Shown here piece after piece: positions 34,836-46,799 of a stretch of DNA of 64,000 nucleotides. How positions within the stretch are numbered: position 1 is the first letter of the stretch; every line of letters starts with the position of its first letter. The stretch is taken from assembly GCA_024752435.1 (NCBI GenBank), contig CP103020.1, positions 1,426,001 to 1,490,000 on the forward strand. The letters run 5' to 3'. This DNA comes from Allantophomopsis cytisporea. Its lineage: Eukaryota > Ascomycota > Leotiomycetes > Phacidiales > Phacidiaceae. Under the pieces are notes generated by a model. The model was not told the DNA's origin and did not search any database. It was given only the letters and a program-made list of their open reading frames with translations. Both the position numbers and the translations under genes were made by a program.

Positions 34836-36761
34836 ATGGTCGACTCCCCGGAGCCAAGAGAGCGCAACAGATCCTTTCACGTCCGCCGAGACAGGATTAA
34901 GTACCCTAAAGACCCAGATGCCATCTCCTTGCCCGACATGAGGAGTTCAGAATCACCACCTAAACTGAGAGTCCTCATCGCCGCCAACTGCACAAAGGAT
35001 GTCGCCTATGCGGAAGCGCTTGTTGTCCGACTGTCGAAGCATGCGAATATCGAGACTCGGGCTATCTGTGATGAGAGTACTGCGAGACTGAGGACGGAGA
35101 CTGTGGTGTTTCAGAACAAAAGCTTGAAGAGTGTGGAGAATTATGGCGCGGATGCTTGTGTACTACGAGACCAAGTGGAATGGTTCAAAAAGCAGGCTTT
35201 TGAGCTATGTGAATGGGCTGATTTACTGGTAGTGGCGCCAATGGATGCTAATACATTTGCGAAGATGCTACATGGGCTTACGGATGATTTACTGCTGGAG
35301 GTTATCCGAGGATGGGATGTGTCAAAGAAGATATTACTAGTGCCGGGAATGACGACTTCGATGTGGGAGAATCCGATGACGAAGAAACAACTGAACAAGG
35401 TGCGAAGGAAGTGGAATTGGGTGCGCGTCATGCAGCCCATATTATGGCATTTCGACGAGCACGACAATTCAAGCAAGAAGACCTTCGTGGGTTGGGATGG
35501 GTTTGATGAATTGGTCGAGGCTATTAAGAACCATTTGGACCTTATGACAATCGGACATGATGTCGACATTGCGACATCGAATCGAGCCGACCACGCACGA
35601 GCAAATCTCAAGACAGACATAATTTTGCCACCAGAGATATGGTCGATTATTCTGACACATGTGGGAGACTGGGAGGTTGCCAAGGCGTTGAATGTATACA
35701 CCAAACTCCCCACACCTCGAGAATGGCGTCCACGAAGTGGAAATCTGGACGAGATACAAACATACATGCGGGAGCTTGAATGGACAATCCTGACGTCCAA
35801 CACCCCCATGATCATCGAAAAGCTTTCCACGGCTCCGTCCAACATGCGCTGGCTCTCACATCTTTGCGTTAAACTGATTATCAAGTTCTGTTTGACGGAC
35901 CTCTTATCATATCTCGAAACCCACTTCAAAGATACCTTCTGGGCCTCCTTCGGCCCAACCCTGCTCCCAACGAAGGCGTCTGCCGTTTTCGGCCGTACAG
36001 AAGTATTAGAATGGTGGCGCACATCCCCGTCCTTCCTTTCAAAGGAATACACCTCGGAAGTCCTCGACGGCGCTTCTAAATCTGGGTTTGTACATGTACT
36101 CGACTGGTGGCGCAAGTCTGGACTTCCGCTCAAATACACGGAATCAGCACTTGAACAAGCCAGTTCCAAGGGCCATATCCTCGTCCTAGAATGGTGGAAA
36201 GAAGCGTCCCTGCACCAGGGCAAGTTCCACGTCGAATCGGACACCAGCAAATTCGGCAGCTCCCGTTCAGGGAGACGGTACAGCACATCGCACGCTGCGC
36301 TGCCACTGAGCAATGAGGAGGTGCCTAGCTCAGCAAACGCTACCCTCCCGCTCATGGTTGGTAAGTCTATCTGTGCCGCTGCACAGAATGGGCAGGCAAC
36401 TGTGGTACGGTGGTGGGATGCAAGTGGTATTCCATACGCACACTCGGAAACCGTGGCCAAGGTTGCGTCGGCGCACGGCCATGTGAATGTGCTTGAGGCG
36501 TGGAAGGAGATGAAGGGCGAGAAGATGATCTTCGATACACAGGTGCTTGTGGCACCAACGAAGCAGGGCCATGTGGCTGTTCTGGAGTGGTGGAAGCAGA
36601 GTGGATTGCGTGTCGAATATAAGACTTGTGATATTGAAGAGGCACTCGAGGATGCGGTTGGTGATGGGACGCAAGAGGATCGGGTACGGGTTTGGTGGGC
36701 TAAGAATGGGCTTAATCTGGGCCTGGGGACGAGTGAGTGGATGAAGGTCAAGGTCTTGTAA
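34836..36761 (+). CDS. Degenerate flavoprotein (HFCD-fold) fused to F-box-like and ankyrin-like WW repeats
   Basis: Single exon, 641 residues. Residues 43-230 match the flavoprotein fold of phosphopantothenoylcysteine decarboxylase and Hal3: RVLIAANCTKDVAY, then EWADLLVVAPMDANTFAK and PGMTTSMWENP. The catalytic His that precedes the WADL element in this family is Ala121 here. The Asn of PAMN is Thr173, and no flap cysteine follows, so decarboxylase activity is unlikely while flavin binding is possible. Residues 262-300 (LPPEIWSIILTHV) resemble an F-box. From about 388 onward at least six repeats of roughly 30 residues carry VLxWWxxSGLxxxY plus a short helix ending in GHV, a divergent ankyrin-like unit. 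No signal peptide or membrane segment. The function is unknown; a flavin-sensing or binding adaptor is only inference. Confidence 0.82.
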   Translation: MVDSPEPRERNRSFHVRRDRIKYPKDPDAISLPDMRSSESPPKLRVLIAANCTKDVAYAEALVVRLSKHANIETRAICDESTARLRTETVVFQNKSLKSVENYGADACVLRDQVEWFKKQAFELCEWADLLVVAPMDANTFAKMLHGLTDDLLLEVIRGWDVSKKILLVPGMTTSMWENPMTKKQLNKVRRKWNWVRVMQPILWHFDEHDNSSKKTFVGWDGFDELVEAIKNHLDLMTIGHDVDIATSNRADHARANLKTDIILPPEIWSIILTHVGDWEVAKALNVYTKLPTPREWRPRSGNLDEIQTYMRELEWTILTSNTPMIIEKLSTAPSNMRWLSHLCVKLIIKFCLTDLLSYLETHFKDTFWASFGPTLLPTKASAVFGRTEVLEWWRTSPSFLSKEYTSEVLDGASKSGFVHVLDWWRKSGLPLKYTESALEQASSKGHILVLEWWKEASLHQGKFHVESDTSKFGSSRSGRRYSTSHAALPLSNEEVPSSANATLPLMVGKSICAAAQNGQATVVRWWDASGIPYAHSETVAKVASAHGHVNVLEAWKEMKGEKMIFDTQVLVAPTKQGHVAVLEWWKQSGLRVEYKTCDIEEALEDAVGDGTQEDRVRVWWAKNGLNLGLGTSEWMKVKVL

Positions 36762-37007
36762 GATATCCCTGGAGTAGTCTGGGGCGTGGGACTGGGACAC
36801 GGACGATTTGGGATGTATTCTATGGATGGCTATTTGTGCAGGAATACTTGGCTTGTGTTTATAGCGGCTGGAAGGGAACAAAAGGTTTTTGCTTGATACA
36901 TGCAGGGTATCTGACCAAAAAAAGATATAGAAATCATAATAAATATATGACTGTAATTATATGCATTCTAAATGGCTTTTATCTATTCCCTAACATAATA
37001 CGTTACA

Positions 37008-38808
37008 TCATGATTTATGTTCCTGAACTTGCACTGGCACTCCTGTCGTAGTCTCAGTCTTCTCCCCCACTGGATCCTCACTAGCCCTTCGACTCACCTC
37101 CCTGCTCTCCTCACTACCTCCTACCTTATCCTCCTGCATGCCCTGCTCAACATCGCTGGGCCTCGCACTGATCTCCCGACTCTCCGCTTCCGCCTCCTCC
37201 TTCTCACGGTCCTTATCCTCCTTCCGCTGCAACCCGCGATCCTTAATCAGAAAGCACAACAACAAACACGCTCCTATAATTGGCGCCCACATGGTGAAAA
37301 CCGCCTTGCTCGCCGCCATGTAACTATTCAGAATCTCCTCGCGGGCCTCGGCCGTCACCCCATCCAAATCCGGCACCCCCATAATACTCTTTAAAATGGC
37401 CGCCCTGCTCGCAGCCGAAATATTGGGTGACCGCCGGAGATTCTTCTCGATGACGTTCGAGAATACCGCCGAGGAGAGCGCCAGGCCTACGGCACCGCCC
37501 AGTGCACGTAAAAAGTTGCGAACCGAGATGACGACTGCCCGGTCGTGTTTGGCGGAGTGTGCCTGTGCTGCGACCAGCGTGGGCTGGAAGACGTTGCCGA
37601 CGCCTACGCCGGAGACGAGGAGGATGAAGACGATAGCCACGGGTGAGATGGTTCGGTTGAAAAGCAGAATCAGGCCGTCGCCTAATGTCCAGATTGCGTA
37701 GCCGCTCCAGATTACCTCGCCGTAGCGCTTCAGGCGCGATATGTACTGTCCTGAAATGATAGAAAATGTGGATTGGCCGACGGCAAAGGGGATGGTTAGG
37801 GCTGCGGAGACGAGCGGTGTGTATTGGCGCACGGATTGGTAGTAGATGGGTAGGAAGTATAGGTGCGAGTAGTAGACTATGCCGTATAAGAAGTTTTGCA
37901 CGAGGATGGCGCACACGGGGGCATTCATGAAGAGGTGAAGAGGCATCATGGGCATTGCGGCGAACTTCCATTCTGTTATTAGGAAGGCTACTGCGGATAC
38001 GGAGCCGATTGTTAACATCGAGATTACCATCGGCGAGGACCAGACGAAGTAGGTGCCGCCGCCCGATATGGGAATTAGGATTAGGAGGATCGCGATCGTA
38101 CTGAAGAGGATGCCCAAGTAGTCGATGGCACGAATTTTGGTGCGAAGGTTGCCCGTGGTTTTGGATGGCGGGAGGACGATCAGGACAATGACACCGGAAC
38201 AGAGGGCGAGGGGGCAGATTAGCCAGAAGAGGCCTCGCCAGGTGCTCTTTTGGATAAATGCTGCAGAGAGGAAGGGACCAATGGTGTTTCCCAGTCCTAC
38301 ACAAGATCCAAGAATTCCCTGGTATCTGTTTGGGGTCAGTAAAACGATGTCGTGAGCTTAGAATGAATTCATATGTTACTGACTTGCCACGATTTTCAAG
38401 CGTAACGATGTCAGAAACAATCATCATCGTGAGAGCCGTAATTCCTCCATTGCCCACACCGGAAATGCCTCTGAATACATAAAGCTGCGGACCAGTTTGC
38501 GCAAAGCCACATAGCAAATCTCCCAGAGCAAGTAATCCTACTGCCGTCAAGAAAACGGATTTTCTGCCCACGATATCAGAGATCCTGCCGTAGAGGACTT
38601 GGAAGAGCGTATTGGCGATCAGTGAAGATGTACCCGCCCATGATATAGTGGTGGCTGCATTGAGATCCTTGCCAATGGTCGGCAGGGCTACTCCAATGGA
38701 GTTCTGGTCGATGAAGCAGATGAGAAGGGCGGATGATAGGGCGGCGAAGACTACGATGAGCTTTCCGATAGGGAGAATGTTCGTTTCGACCTGGACGAGC
38801 GGTGGCAT
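37008..38808 (-). CDS. MFS exporter, DHA2 (14-helix drug:H+ antiporter) family
   Basis: Two exons (38808-38384 and 38325-37008) with a 58-nt intron opened by GTCAGT; the join reads RGK-YQGILGSCVGLGN; 580 residues. Family motifs include the first-helix VALPTIGKDL, loop-2 motif A (GRISDIVGRK), and the fifth-helix antiporter motif C (GSCVGLGNTIGPFLS). Later helices are evident in SGYAIWTLGDGLILLF and APIIGACLLLCFL. The cytosolic tail (about 490-580) is highly charged, alternating Glu/Lys and Arg/Ser. Likely a plasma-membrane exporter of toxins, drugs or small metabolites; substrate unknown. Its 3' end faces the flavoprotein-fusion gene across 246 bp. Confidence 0.9.
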
Positions 38809-41133
38809 GCTGAGATCATGTCGTCCTTAGAGTAGATCTGCTTGAACTGCTCAAACTGAAATGAAAACAAAAGTATCCTTTCCTTTTCAAGAATCAAGAT
38901 GAAGGAACTACTAATGATACTTTCAAAGGTGAAAAGAGTTAGAGAAAAGAAAGATGAAAGAGGCAGTTGGTTGTGTGTAAAAGTTGACTAACTAAGTTCC
39001 GCAAAACAACCAAGGAACATGGAACATGGAACATGGACTTACGTCGTACTCCTTACCATAACATACTCTACAGTAGATTAGATGTCTGTAACCTTACTTA
39101 TCCTCATTGAGACGCTGTCATGGTGCCCATGGTTGAACCGCTGCTCTCCACTTTGGGGGAAGAAAATTTGAACCATAGACGGCAGTTTGAACGGGGAAGG
39201 GAGCTTTTGCTTTTGCTTTTGCTTATCGATAGCACGGATGATACGGTCGGTCTGCAGGGGACCGGGGCACCAGGGGGGGAGTGGATTGTAAAGGCGGTAG
39301 GAGAGTTTGAAGAGAGGATGAATACGAAGGGGCCATACGGGACTACTACTTCCACTACAGAAGTAGATCCGCATTGGCTCCTCGGGCCCTGGAGATCAGG
39401 AAACTTACCCTACCATAGGTCTCCGTGGAATTGAGAAAGACACTGTTTACTGCCGGGAATGCATCTCAGAGGTGAAAGGGGGCGGCATCTGCAGAGTGAC
39501 AATCGAATACAATAGGTGGGGGCTGCCGATTGACCCTAACCCACAAGCCGGTTATCCTTGAGAAACAATCCACGCTCTCTTACTGGCTGTTATGGTACAA
39601 TACGTGAATATGTAGAATAGTATGAGAGATCTAATGTCAGGATCAGAGCAGCAGGATTACGCACAACTGAGGATATTCGTAAGTACCGTCCAAAGAACAA
39701 AAGATTCACAGAGTTTATCATTCACTTCTATTCCACGTCTCGTCGGTATTCATGCTAACGTTCGTAACTGCGGCGAACTGTGGACTCTCCACGCTCTTGA
39801 CCTCGAGCGACGTCGGTGCAGATTTGCTAGTGGCCTCTGACATGCAGGAGGATTATGATTATGGAGATGGCTGCAGCATGATACTGCATGTTGCGTGGTC
39901 GTGTGCTCTCCCCGTAAATATCATGGATCCGCAAGGCACCAAGAGAGTCGAGTCAAGCTTTTTCCCGCTTGTCTCGGTCTTTGAGAGGTAGTGAGCGTCC
40001 CCATATCTTCATATACGCAATGTACTGCGTATGTACATATATATCAATCACCATAGGTCAAAGATTATACTACATATTCATCAGATCCTGGTTCCGAAGC
40101 TGTTCATATTCATATTCATAGTCATGTCCATATGATCACCGGAGTAAATTCTTCACGGGAGAGATAACCACCGTACCGAATCTACCACTCGGAGGCTACA
40201 CCAAGCTTTCCACCGAGATCCCGACCTTACCACACTTGATGTATTGTGTATTGCGCCCCTCACCCCGAACTCCATCAGTCCATGAAACCCATCTGCGATC
40301 TCTGACGTCTTTTGACGTACCTAGTCTTCCATTTGACATCCATCGGACAGCAGCCGCCATTGCTTAAGGTCAAATAAGTCCCGTAGACCATCCAAAGGAG
40401 GACACTTCCTGCGAAACTTTGCTGCGTATTGCATCGAGCTTGTTCAGACGTGGTTGAACGTCGCGCGCTTTTCGGTGTGGCGCCGGAGAGCCGAAAAGTA
40501 AGACGAAAGATCAAGGGCCTCGTCGGAGATCCGTTGGGCTAAGATGGGCTCTTGAGTGAACGCAAGAGACTATGGGAGCTATGGTTTTATAAACATAAAT
40601 GGACGACATGGATGGGGCTGATGATGTTTATGGTTGAGTTGCGGGCTTTCGTGAGTGTGAATATTTAATGGTTGGTGGTGTGGTCATTTGCAATGTTTTC
40701 AAGGTGCATGCAACTACAGGTGACATGTCGACGCACTCGACGAATCCGCCGAATACACATTCATCATGTATGGTACGTCGAATCTTCAAAGAGTGGCCGG
40801 CAGGTTTTTCCATTCGATGATTGTCTAACTACGTTCGATCTCCAGCTATGGGGTGCTTTGTGTGAATAATCTTTACTTCTCCAATCCAGCCCGCCACATC
40901 ATAGAACGCTGTCCTACATATTTACTTATCTCCTTGCATTTTGGATTCGAGATTTGATCAAGAGCAAATTTTTAGAAAGACGTAGGTTGCATGAGAGTTT
41001 CTTCAGGCTCCCAATGGTGAGATCGCCGATTCACTTGTTCGTAATGTTTAAGGGATGTGACGTGCTCTTCATTTCTTTGCTCAAAATTTAATAAAACTGT
41101 TTTCCTTGTCATAATGTAACAATATCTTCATTG
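38809..41133. other. Gene-poor stretch upstream of the MFS gene
   Basis: No supported coding exon in about 2.3 kb. There is a short triple GGAACAT direct repeat at about 39014-39034. The MFS promoter lies at the left edge. Confidence 0.45.
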
Positions 41134-41470
41134 ATGAACAGTACTATGAGCTTACTGATTGCAGCTCATATTGCCAGCCTCTCTCTTGCTCTCTCTTTTG
41201 CATCTATTTCAAGAGGCTCCAAGACCCATGCGTTGTTCCCCAAGTCCGTCCAATTCACTCTTAGTATTACTAATACTGAGGTGATATCCATATACAAACA
41301 CCTCACTGCCACCAAGTCTTTACTTTTCAATTTGCTGACATCCATAGGTTGTCCTAAACCTGACAAATCTTGAAAGGTACGTTTATCCTATCTAACATCT
41401 TCGATATCGCCGTCATGTCTATGAACCACTTTCCTCTACAGCAGATGTTATCACATCACAGAAGCTTGAG
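41134..41470 (+). CDS. Possible small secreted protein (speculative, spliced)
   Basis: An ATG at 41134 opens a frame whose first 25 residues (MSLLIAAHIASLSLALSFAS after a second ATG at 41146) look like a signal peptide. Two candidate introns, 41281-41347 (CTGAC branch, CATAG acceptor) and 41377-about 41444 (GTACGT donor, CTAAC branch), would join ITNTE to VVLNLTNLE and end a product of about 66 residues. The first donor, GTGATA, is weak. The opposite strand is also open for 66 codons here, so this may be chance. No family recognised and no cysteine pattern. Confidence 0.2.
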
Positions 41471-43903
41471 TCGTAAGAGACTATATGGTACAGTTCATAT
41501 TTCAACAATATCAGCCACCGACGCAGAAACCAAATACCTGGAAGTATTCTCTTCAGAAGCAGACAAATGAGTCCGGAGAATTCCCATTCTATCGCACGTT
41601 TCCCAGGAATTATGTGTTCTTGGTTTATTTCTTGTTTTTGACCAAGATAGTTGAGTATGCAGTGACCATAGTGTCAATACCCAGTTCCCTGGAAGTCCAA
41701 GGGGAGCCGGACATGTGGGAGTGAGAGCGATGGGAATTTTCAAAGTCCTTTTTATTAGACGAGGGAAAGAGATGGGATGAACGAGAGAGCGGCGTTCAAC
41801 TAGGTCAAAGGGCGCCAAGAAAGCGATTAGATAATGCCTCGAGCAACCTTTTATGGAGCATTACAATGTTGGAATAACGTAGTGCAAGAGTGGATAACCT
41901 GACTCATGCACTTCAACCCCGGACAAATACCTCGGTTCTGTTGCTTACAGGTTATGGTTTCTCTTTTCCTGCGTTTTGTGATTGGTACGCAGTTTTCTTT
42001 GGAGGGAAAGCTTTGGTTATGGAATTCGTTATGACACAAATTCGAGATGATGGCGCCGACGCTATTGACAATGATGAGGGCTGAGATGGTGATGACGAGG
42101 TTGTTCCACGAGATGAGAGCCGCGTTGCATACTCAAGCCAGTTCCAGTTGCGGTTTTCATATACGAATTTTGTGCCGTCTTGGACAGATCAAGGATGTGG
42201 AGGTTGTTTCTTATAATGGCCATAAGCACACAGTATTGCAGGCTGATTTGGGTGAGTCCTCAGAGAGACCTTGTGAACAAGGTGCCTGATCCTACGGGGC
42301 ACATAACAAACACATACAAATACACGTATATATTTATATCTATATATTATAGGCAAGTCTCCTTTGTGGGTCAAATATCCATATCTTAATACAGATTTCT
42401 TATCATTGGCCTTTGAGGTTATAAATCGGTGTTACGTTGATATACGATGTTCCTTATACCTTCTCCTCAACTTCTATCTCCTTGGCTTGAGTCTCTTGGT
42501 CTTGGTTTCTCGCCTCTCATATTCATGCACGGCCAATATTTCCAGAGCTTGGATAAGATTCATCAGCTAAGATTTTTCACACAGTATACTCGAACTTCGA
42601 TCTTACTACGGGTAAGCTTGATATGAGTTTTAGGGCTGAAGAATTTACGACTAGATGTGCAGACCTCCTTTCAAAACCATTTGGCTACGACGAATCACAC
42701 ACTGTCTTTACTCTCTGTTAAGCAGCTTTAGCAGTGGTTAAGTATGTCAGTCTTTTCATCATCGTACTTTGCTATTCCGAGTTCGCGCTACGATTTTGTG
42801 ATGTCCGCTATCATCCTTTATTAACAGCAAATTAGTCTCCAGCAGGTGAAAAGATCGAATGGGTAAGTACTGTACTGATAAAGGTAGAAAACGAGGCATA
42901 GAAAAGGAAAATATTTGTAAGATCTATACTATTTGTTTACGGACTGCACATGTCCAGAGCTCACACATCAAATGTTTCTTTCTTCTTATATGTGCTTACG
43001 TGTGCTATTCTTTCAACTCCTGCAACAGACTTGTACTAGGCCAACACCCGTTTCATAAGTATTCTACTAACAACATATAGTAACCAAGTATGAATTGTTT
43101 TGCCTAATGACACTTGCTGTGTCCGATCTAACTAAGATTAGCAGGTGCGTAGTACAGAGGAGATGTTATCGAAATATACCTGATATTTATACTAATCTAG
43201 GTAACAGTAAGATCTCGATTGATTTTCCACACTCATCCACGGAAAAGTATAAGAATTCTTCTCTGCCTCCGGTCGTTTCAAGTTCTTTCAAGGTTCTTCG
43301 GAAGTTGAGCAGGGCTGTGGAGTAAATGCACAAGAAAAACTGCGAGATCATGACTATTCTGACGAGATATTATATTAAACTGAACCTCTACAAAAGAAAA
43401 ATGCTATGCTTGAATTCCAGTTCGTCTTATTGACGTACGTTTCATGTCTGTATTTGTAATTGGAAATACCCTCAAGCGTTGTTGGACGGGCAAGTCCATA
43501 TCCACAGGTGGATCTAATTCAACCTAGGATAAAATTCCGAACTCGGAAGAGAGGTGAGAACCTAAGGATTGACAGGGCGACAACACAAAAATACTCCATG
43601 GTAGATGAATGTAGAACAAGATATGATGTCCGCTCTTGTCATGAGACATATAACGATATATATGAAGAATAAATCACGCGTTACTTGTACGTACTGTGAA
43701 TATAATCTTACTCAAGATTCGAGTCGAAACAACAACGGAAGAGAGTCTAGAACCCGATGTTGGGGTGCTACAAAGAAGAAAGTGGGGCGTTTAGAACAAT
43801 TCTCCTTGACATCATTCGTCAATCTGAAAATAAGGACTGGCGATAGCGATAAGCCGTGCCTGAACTGCATCTTGCTCCACGGCCGCCAACGAACCCCAGC
43901 GTA
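41471..43903. other. Gene-poor stretch upstream of the Zn2Cys6 regulator
   Basis: No supported coding exon in about 2.4 kb. Short open frames lack motifs. The right end must contain the regulator's promoter and 5' UTR. Confidence 0.45.
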
Positions 43904-46239
43904 ATGACCACAGAAGTATATCCATCGCAGCACACACTCATGACACCATCGAACCCCATCAAACGGACTATGGATGACAACCCACGACCCTCGAAGAGGG
44001 CCAGGAAATCGTGTGAACGATGCAGGACGAGGAAACAGAAGTGTCACGGCTTTCCGATCTGCTCGAATTGTCAGTCAGCGAAGGAGCAGTGTATACAACC
44101 GCCCTCGGCGATCGAAGAGTATCAAAGGTATGTCGCATGTGCAGATGGAATATTCTGCAACTATGGAACATTGTTGACAACCTGTGCAGTGGTCCAAATG
44201 CCGCGCTACTCGAACGCATTTCTTACCTCGAGAATCAACTTGCCGCTTATACCAACACGCCGCCGAATCAAAACCTATATTCTAATGGCCTACAGCCGTC
44301 ACCAGCGGGTGCATTACAGTCCTCGCTCCCTCCAGCCGCAGATGGAGGAGACCAGAAAAAGAGTCACATAGCGGATATAGTCGGGTTTCTGAGTCTCGGA
44401 GGAGAGCCGGCATATGTTGGCTCCTCGTCGGGTTTCTCGCTGGCTTCCAACCTTGGGCAAATGGTACAGGCTACAGTGTGGAACAAGGCTCTTGCTTCAA
44501 CGGTCAGCGAGCATCAGCCGACTCCGTTGAGTCTTGCAGATTTGAAGAATCATAGTGCTGGTCCGCCAAATGACGAGATGGGAGCCCGAATCCTTGATGC
44601 ATACTTTTTACGCCTTCATGTTCGTTATCCTTTCCTCGACCGCCTTGATATCCAGCAGCGGCACGCCAATCGCTTCACATCGCAAGTCAATACCAAGGAA
44701 GAGCAGTTCAGGACTTTCAAGCTGTACATGATATATGCGATCGGCGCAACTTTGCTGAAGCTGACGGAATCGTACGACTACACACCACCGGAGAATTTCT
44801 TTATGACTGCTCTGCAGTATATCTCTGCTGCACGAGAATCTCATTCGATACACAATATCGAGGCTATGACCTTACTTGTAGTTTACAATCTCCGCTCACC
44901 TTCGAATTCTGGAATTTGGTACATGACTGGGTTGGCTGTACGAACATGTGTTGATCTGGGCTTACACCGTGATGCTCACTACGCGAAATATCCACCTTTT
45001 GAGGCACAGTTAAGACGACGGTTGTTCTGGAGTGTTTACTTCCTCGAGAGAGTTATTGCTGTGTCTTTGGGACGACCTTACAGTATTGCGGACCGAGACA
45101 TAGATGCTGCATTACCTCTCGACATTGATGACACAGTACGAGATGATGGACTGATTTCACGTACACTAGCGGCATCATCGTCCCCAACCTTCCTCTCATC
45201 TCGACCAACATCAAATTTGACAATGGGTGTCCAACTGATTAAATTGAAGAAGATCGAGTCCTTGATACAGAGCACAATTTATCGAGTTGATCGACCTTTA
45301 CAGTCACTGCTGTCAAAACTACCAACAATTTTATATCGTCTCGATGATTGGCACAAATCCTTGCCGCCATGCCCGCCCAGCGAAGCTGACTATCTCAACG
45401 TGCATTACAATAAGGCAATCCGCTTGCTCTTACAGCCGTTCCTCACCATCCTTCCACCCGAAGATCCACACATCGCACTATGTCTTCAAGCAAGCGGGCA
45501 GATTTGTCAGATTTTCAAACGCCTCCATCAGAGGGACGCATATGGTCATTCTTTCATTGCCTTACATTCAGTGTTCATTGCCGGCGTGACAATGTGTTAT
45601 TGTCTCTTCCTCTCTCCAGCTCTCTGGTCCTTCACTGTGTCCAACGATCTACGCGCTTGCTCTTCTGCATTGTTCGTAATGGCTGAACGTGCGCCTGCAG
45701 TCAAGAAATACCGCGACGCTCTCGAGACAGTTATCAATGCGACAGAGGATTTCATGTCTCGAGATCCAAAGGCTACAGCGTCTACGCCAGGAAGCAATGG
45801 AGGTCGAGATGCAGACCATGAGGTTGTCCAAAGCCTCCTTGGCCTCAGCTCCCAGCAGAGTCCTGAGCTATCAAATCGCAGTAATAGCTACTCCGGCAAT
45901 GGCAATATTGCAAATACGATGCCGCCAGGCACACCACAGTATATTCCCCAGAGTATGCCATTAAACGGAAACATTGGCGTTGTGAGGAACCATATTCCCC
46001 TTGTATCGGACCCAATGTTTGAGGCTCAAAGATCAAGTCTTTGGGAGACTGGGAATGGATATGGGACCCAGACAGATTGGACAACTGGAACTCCTGGCGG
46101 CGGACCAGGTGATTCAAGTGCGAGGATGGGGGAGGGCCTTATGGATGCAGAATGGTTGCTGAGTTTGTGTGAAGGCGATGGATTCAGTCTGCAGATGTTG
46201 AATTCAATGATGAAGTTCGATCCGAGCGTTGGCACTTGA
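43904..46239 (+). CDS. Zn(II)2Cys6 transcription factor with fungal-specific TF domain
   Basis: Exons 43904-44127 and 44190-46239, with a 62-nt intron (GTATGT ... GTGCAG), give 757 residues. The binuclear zinc cluster is at Cys37, 40, 47, 53, 56 and 63 (spacing C-x2-C-x6-C-x5-C-x2-C-x6-C), preceded by a basic PSKRARK segment. Splicing then places SGPNAALLERISYLENQLAAY after the cluster, the usual linker and coiled-coil dimerisation region. A fungal_trans domain follows (AYFLRLHVRYPFLDR; WYMTGLAVRTCVDLGLHRD; RRRLFWSVYFLERVIAVSLGRP). The C-terminus is Gly/Ser/Asn-rich with an acidic end. The frame is open upstream without an ATG, so the start at 43904 is preferred; MTPSNP or MDDNPR would be later options. 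Target genes unknown. Confidence 0.92.
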
Positions 46240-46799
46240 GAATCGGAGATGGCCTTCACTTTTTGTTATTTCCTTTCCTTTCTTTCACTCTTGTCGTTCT
46301 ATCTCTTATACTTGACGTCTGATGATTCATTCCTATCTCAACAACGGCATTTTCATTGGAGGATTTATGGAATACCCAAATCTGGTACTGGGAACACAGT
46401 TTGCATGGTTGTTCATGTGTGGAAAAGTTTGTAATTCATGATACCTTTGTTCTTGTTTGATATACATAGGAGATACACGGGATAAGGGACTATATGAAAA
46501 TTTGTTAGCTTATCTGATGGACACTTTGCAAAATGGAAAGAGTCAATAATCATGGCTTGCATTATGGTATCTAATCTCAAAATTCCGGAACGCCCTGCTA
46601 GAAAGCTTAACCAGAAAGCTTGAGTCCACCAACTTAATATCTGTGGTTAGTGGGAAGAAGGTCATCGCTATGTTTTACTACTTACAATCCCCCACCGATA
46701 ACATACGTTCGTCCACTTCTTCCCACTCCTAAAATTGTCCAACTTTTAGTATATATTCATCTCCCAAAACACTCGTCACCCCTTTACAGCTTCATCCTC
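46240..46799. other. Tail-to-tail intergenic region
   Basis: 3' flanks of the Zn2Cys6 regulator and the roadblock gene; no other feature seen. Confidence 0.5.

Noticed and set aside
35141..36751. 536-codon minus-strand ORF opposite the flavoprotein fusion
   Set aside because: It mirrors codon bias of the plus-strand gene; the plus frame has clear domains, while this one is Ser/Cys/His-rich with no motif.
34836..37007. Active phosphopantothenoylcysteine decarboxylase for coenzyme A synthesis
   Set aside because: Catalytic His and the PAMN Asn are replaced and no flap Cys is present, so the domain is more likely non-catalytic.
37008..46239. Secondary-metabolite cluster around the MFS exporter and Zn2Cys6 regulator
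   Set aside because: No backbone synthase or tailoring enzymes lie between them; they are separated by about 5 kb of gene-poor DNA.
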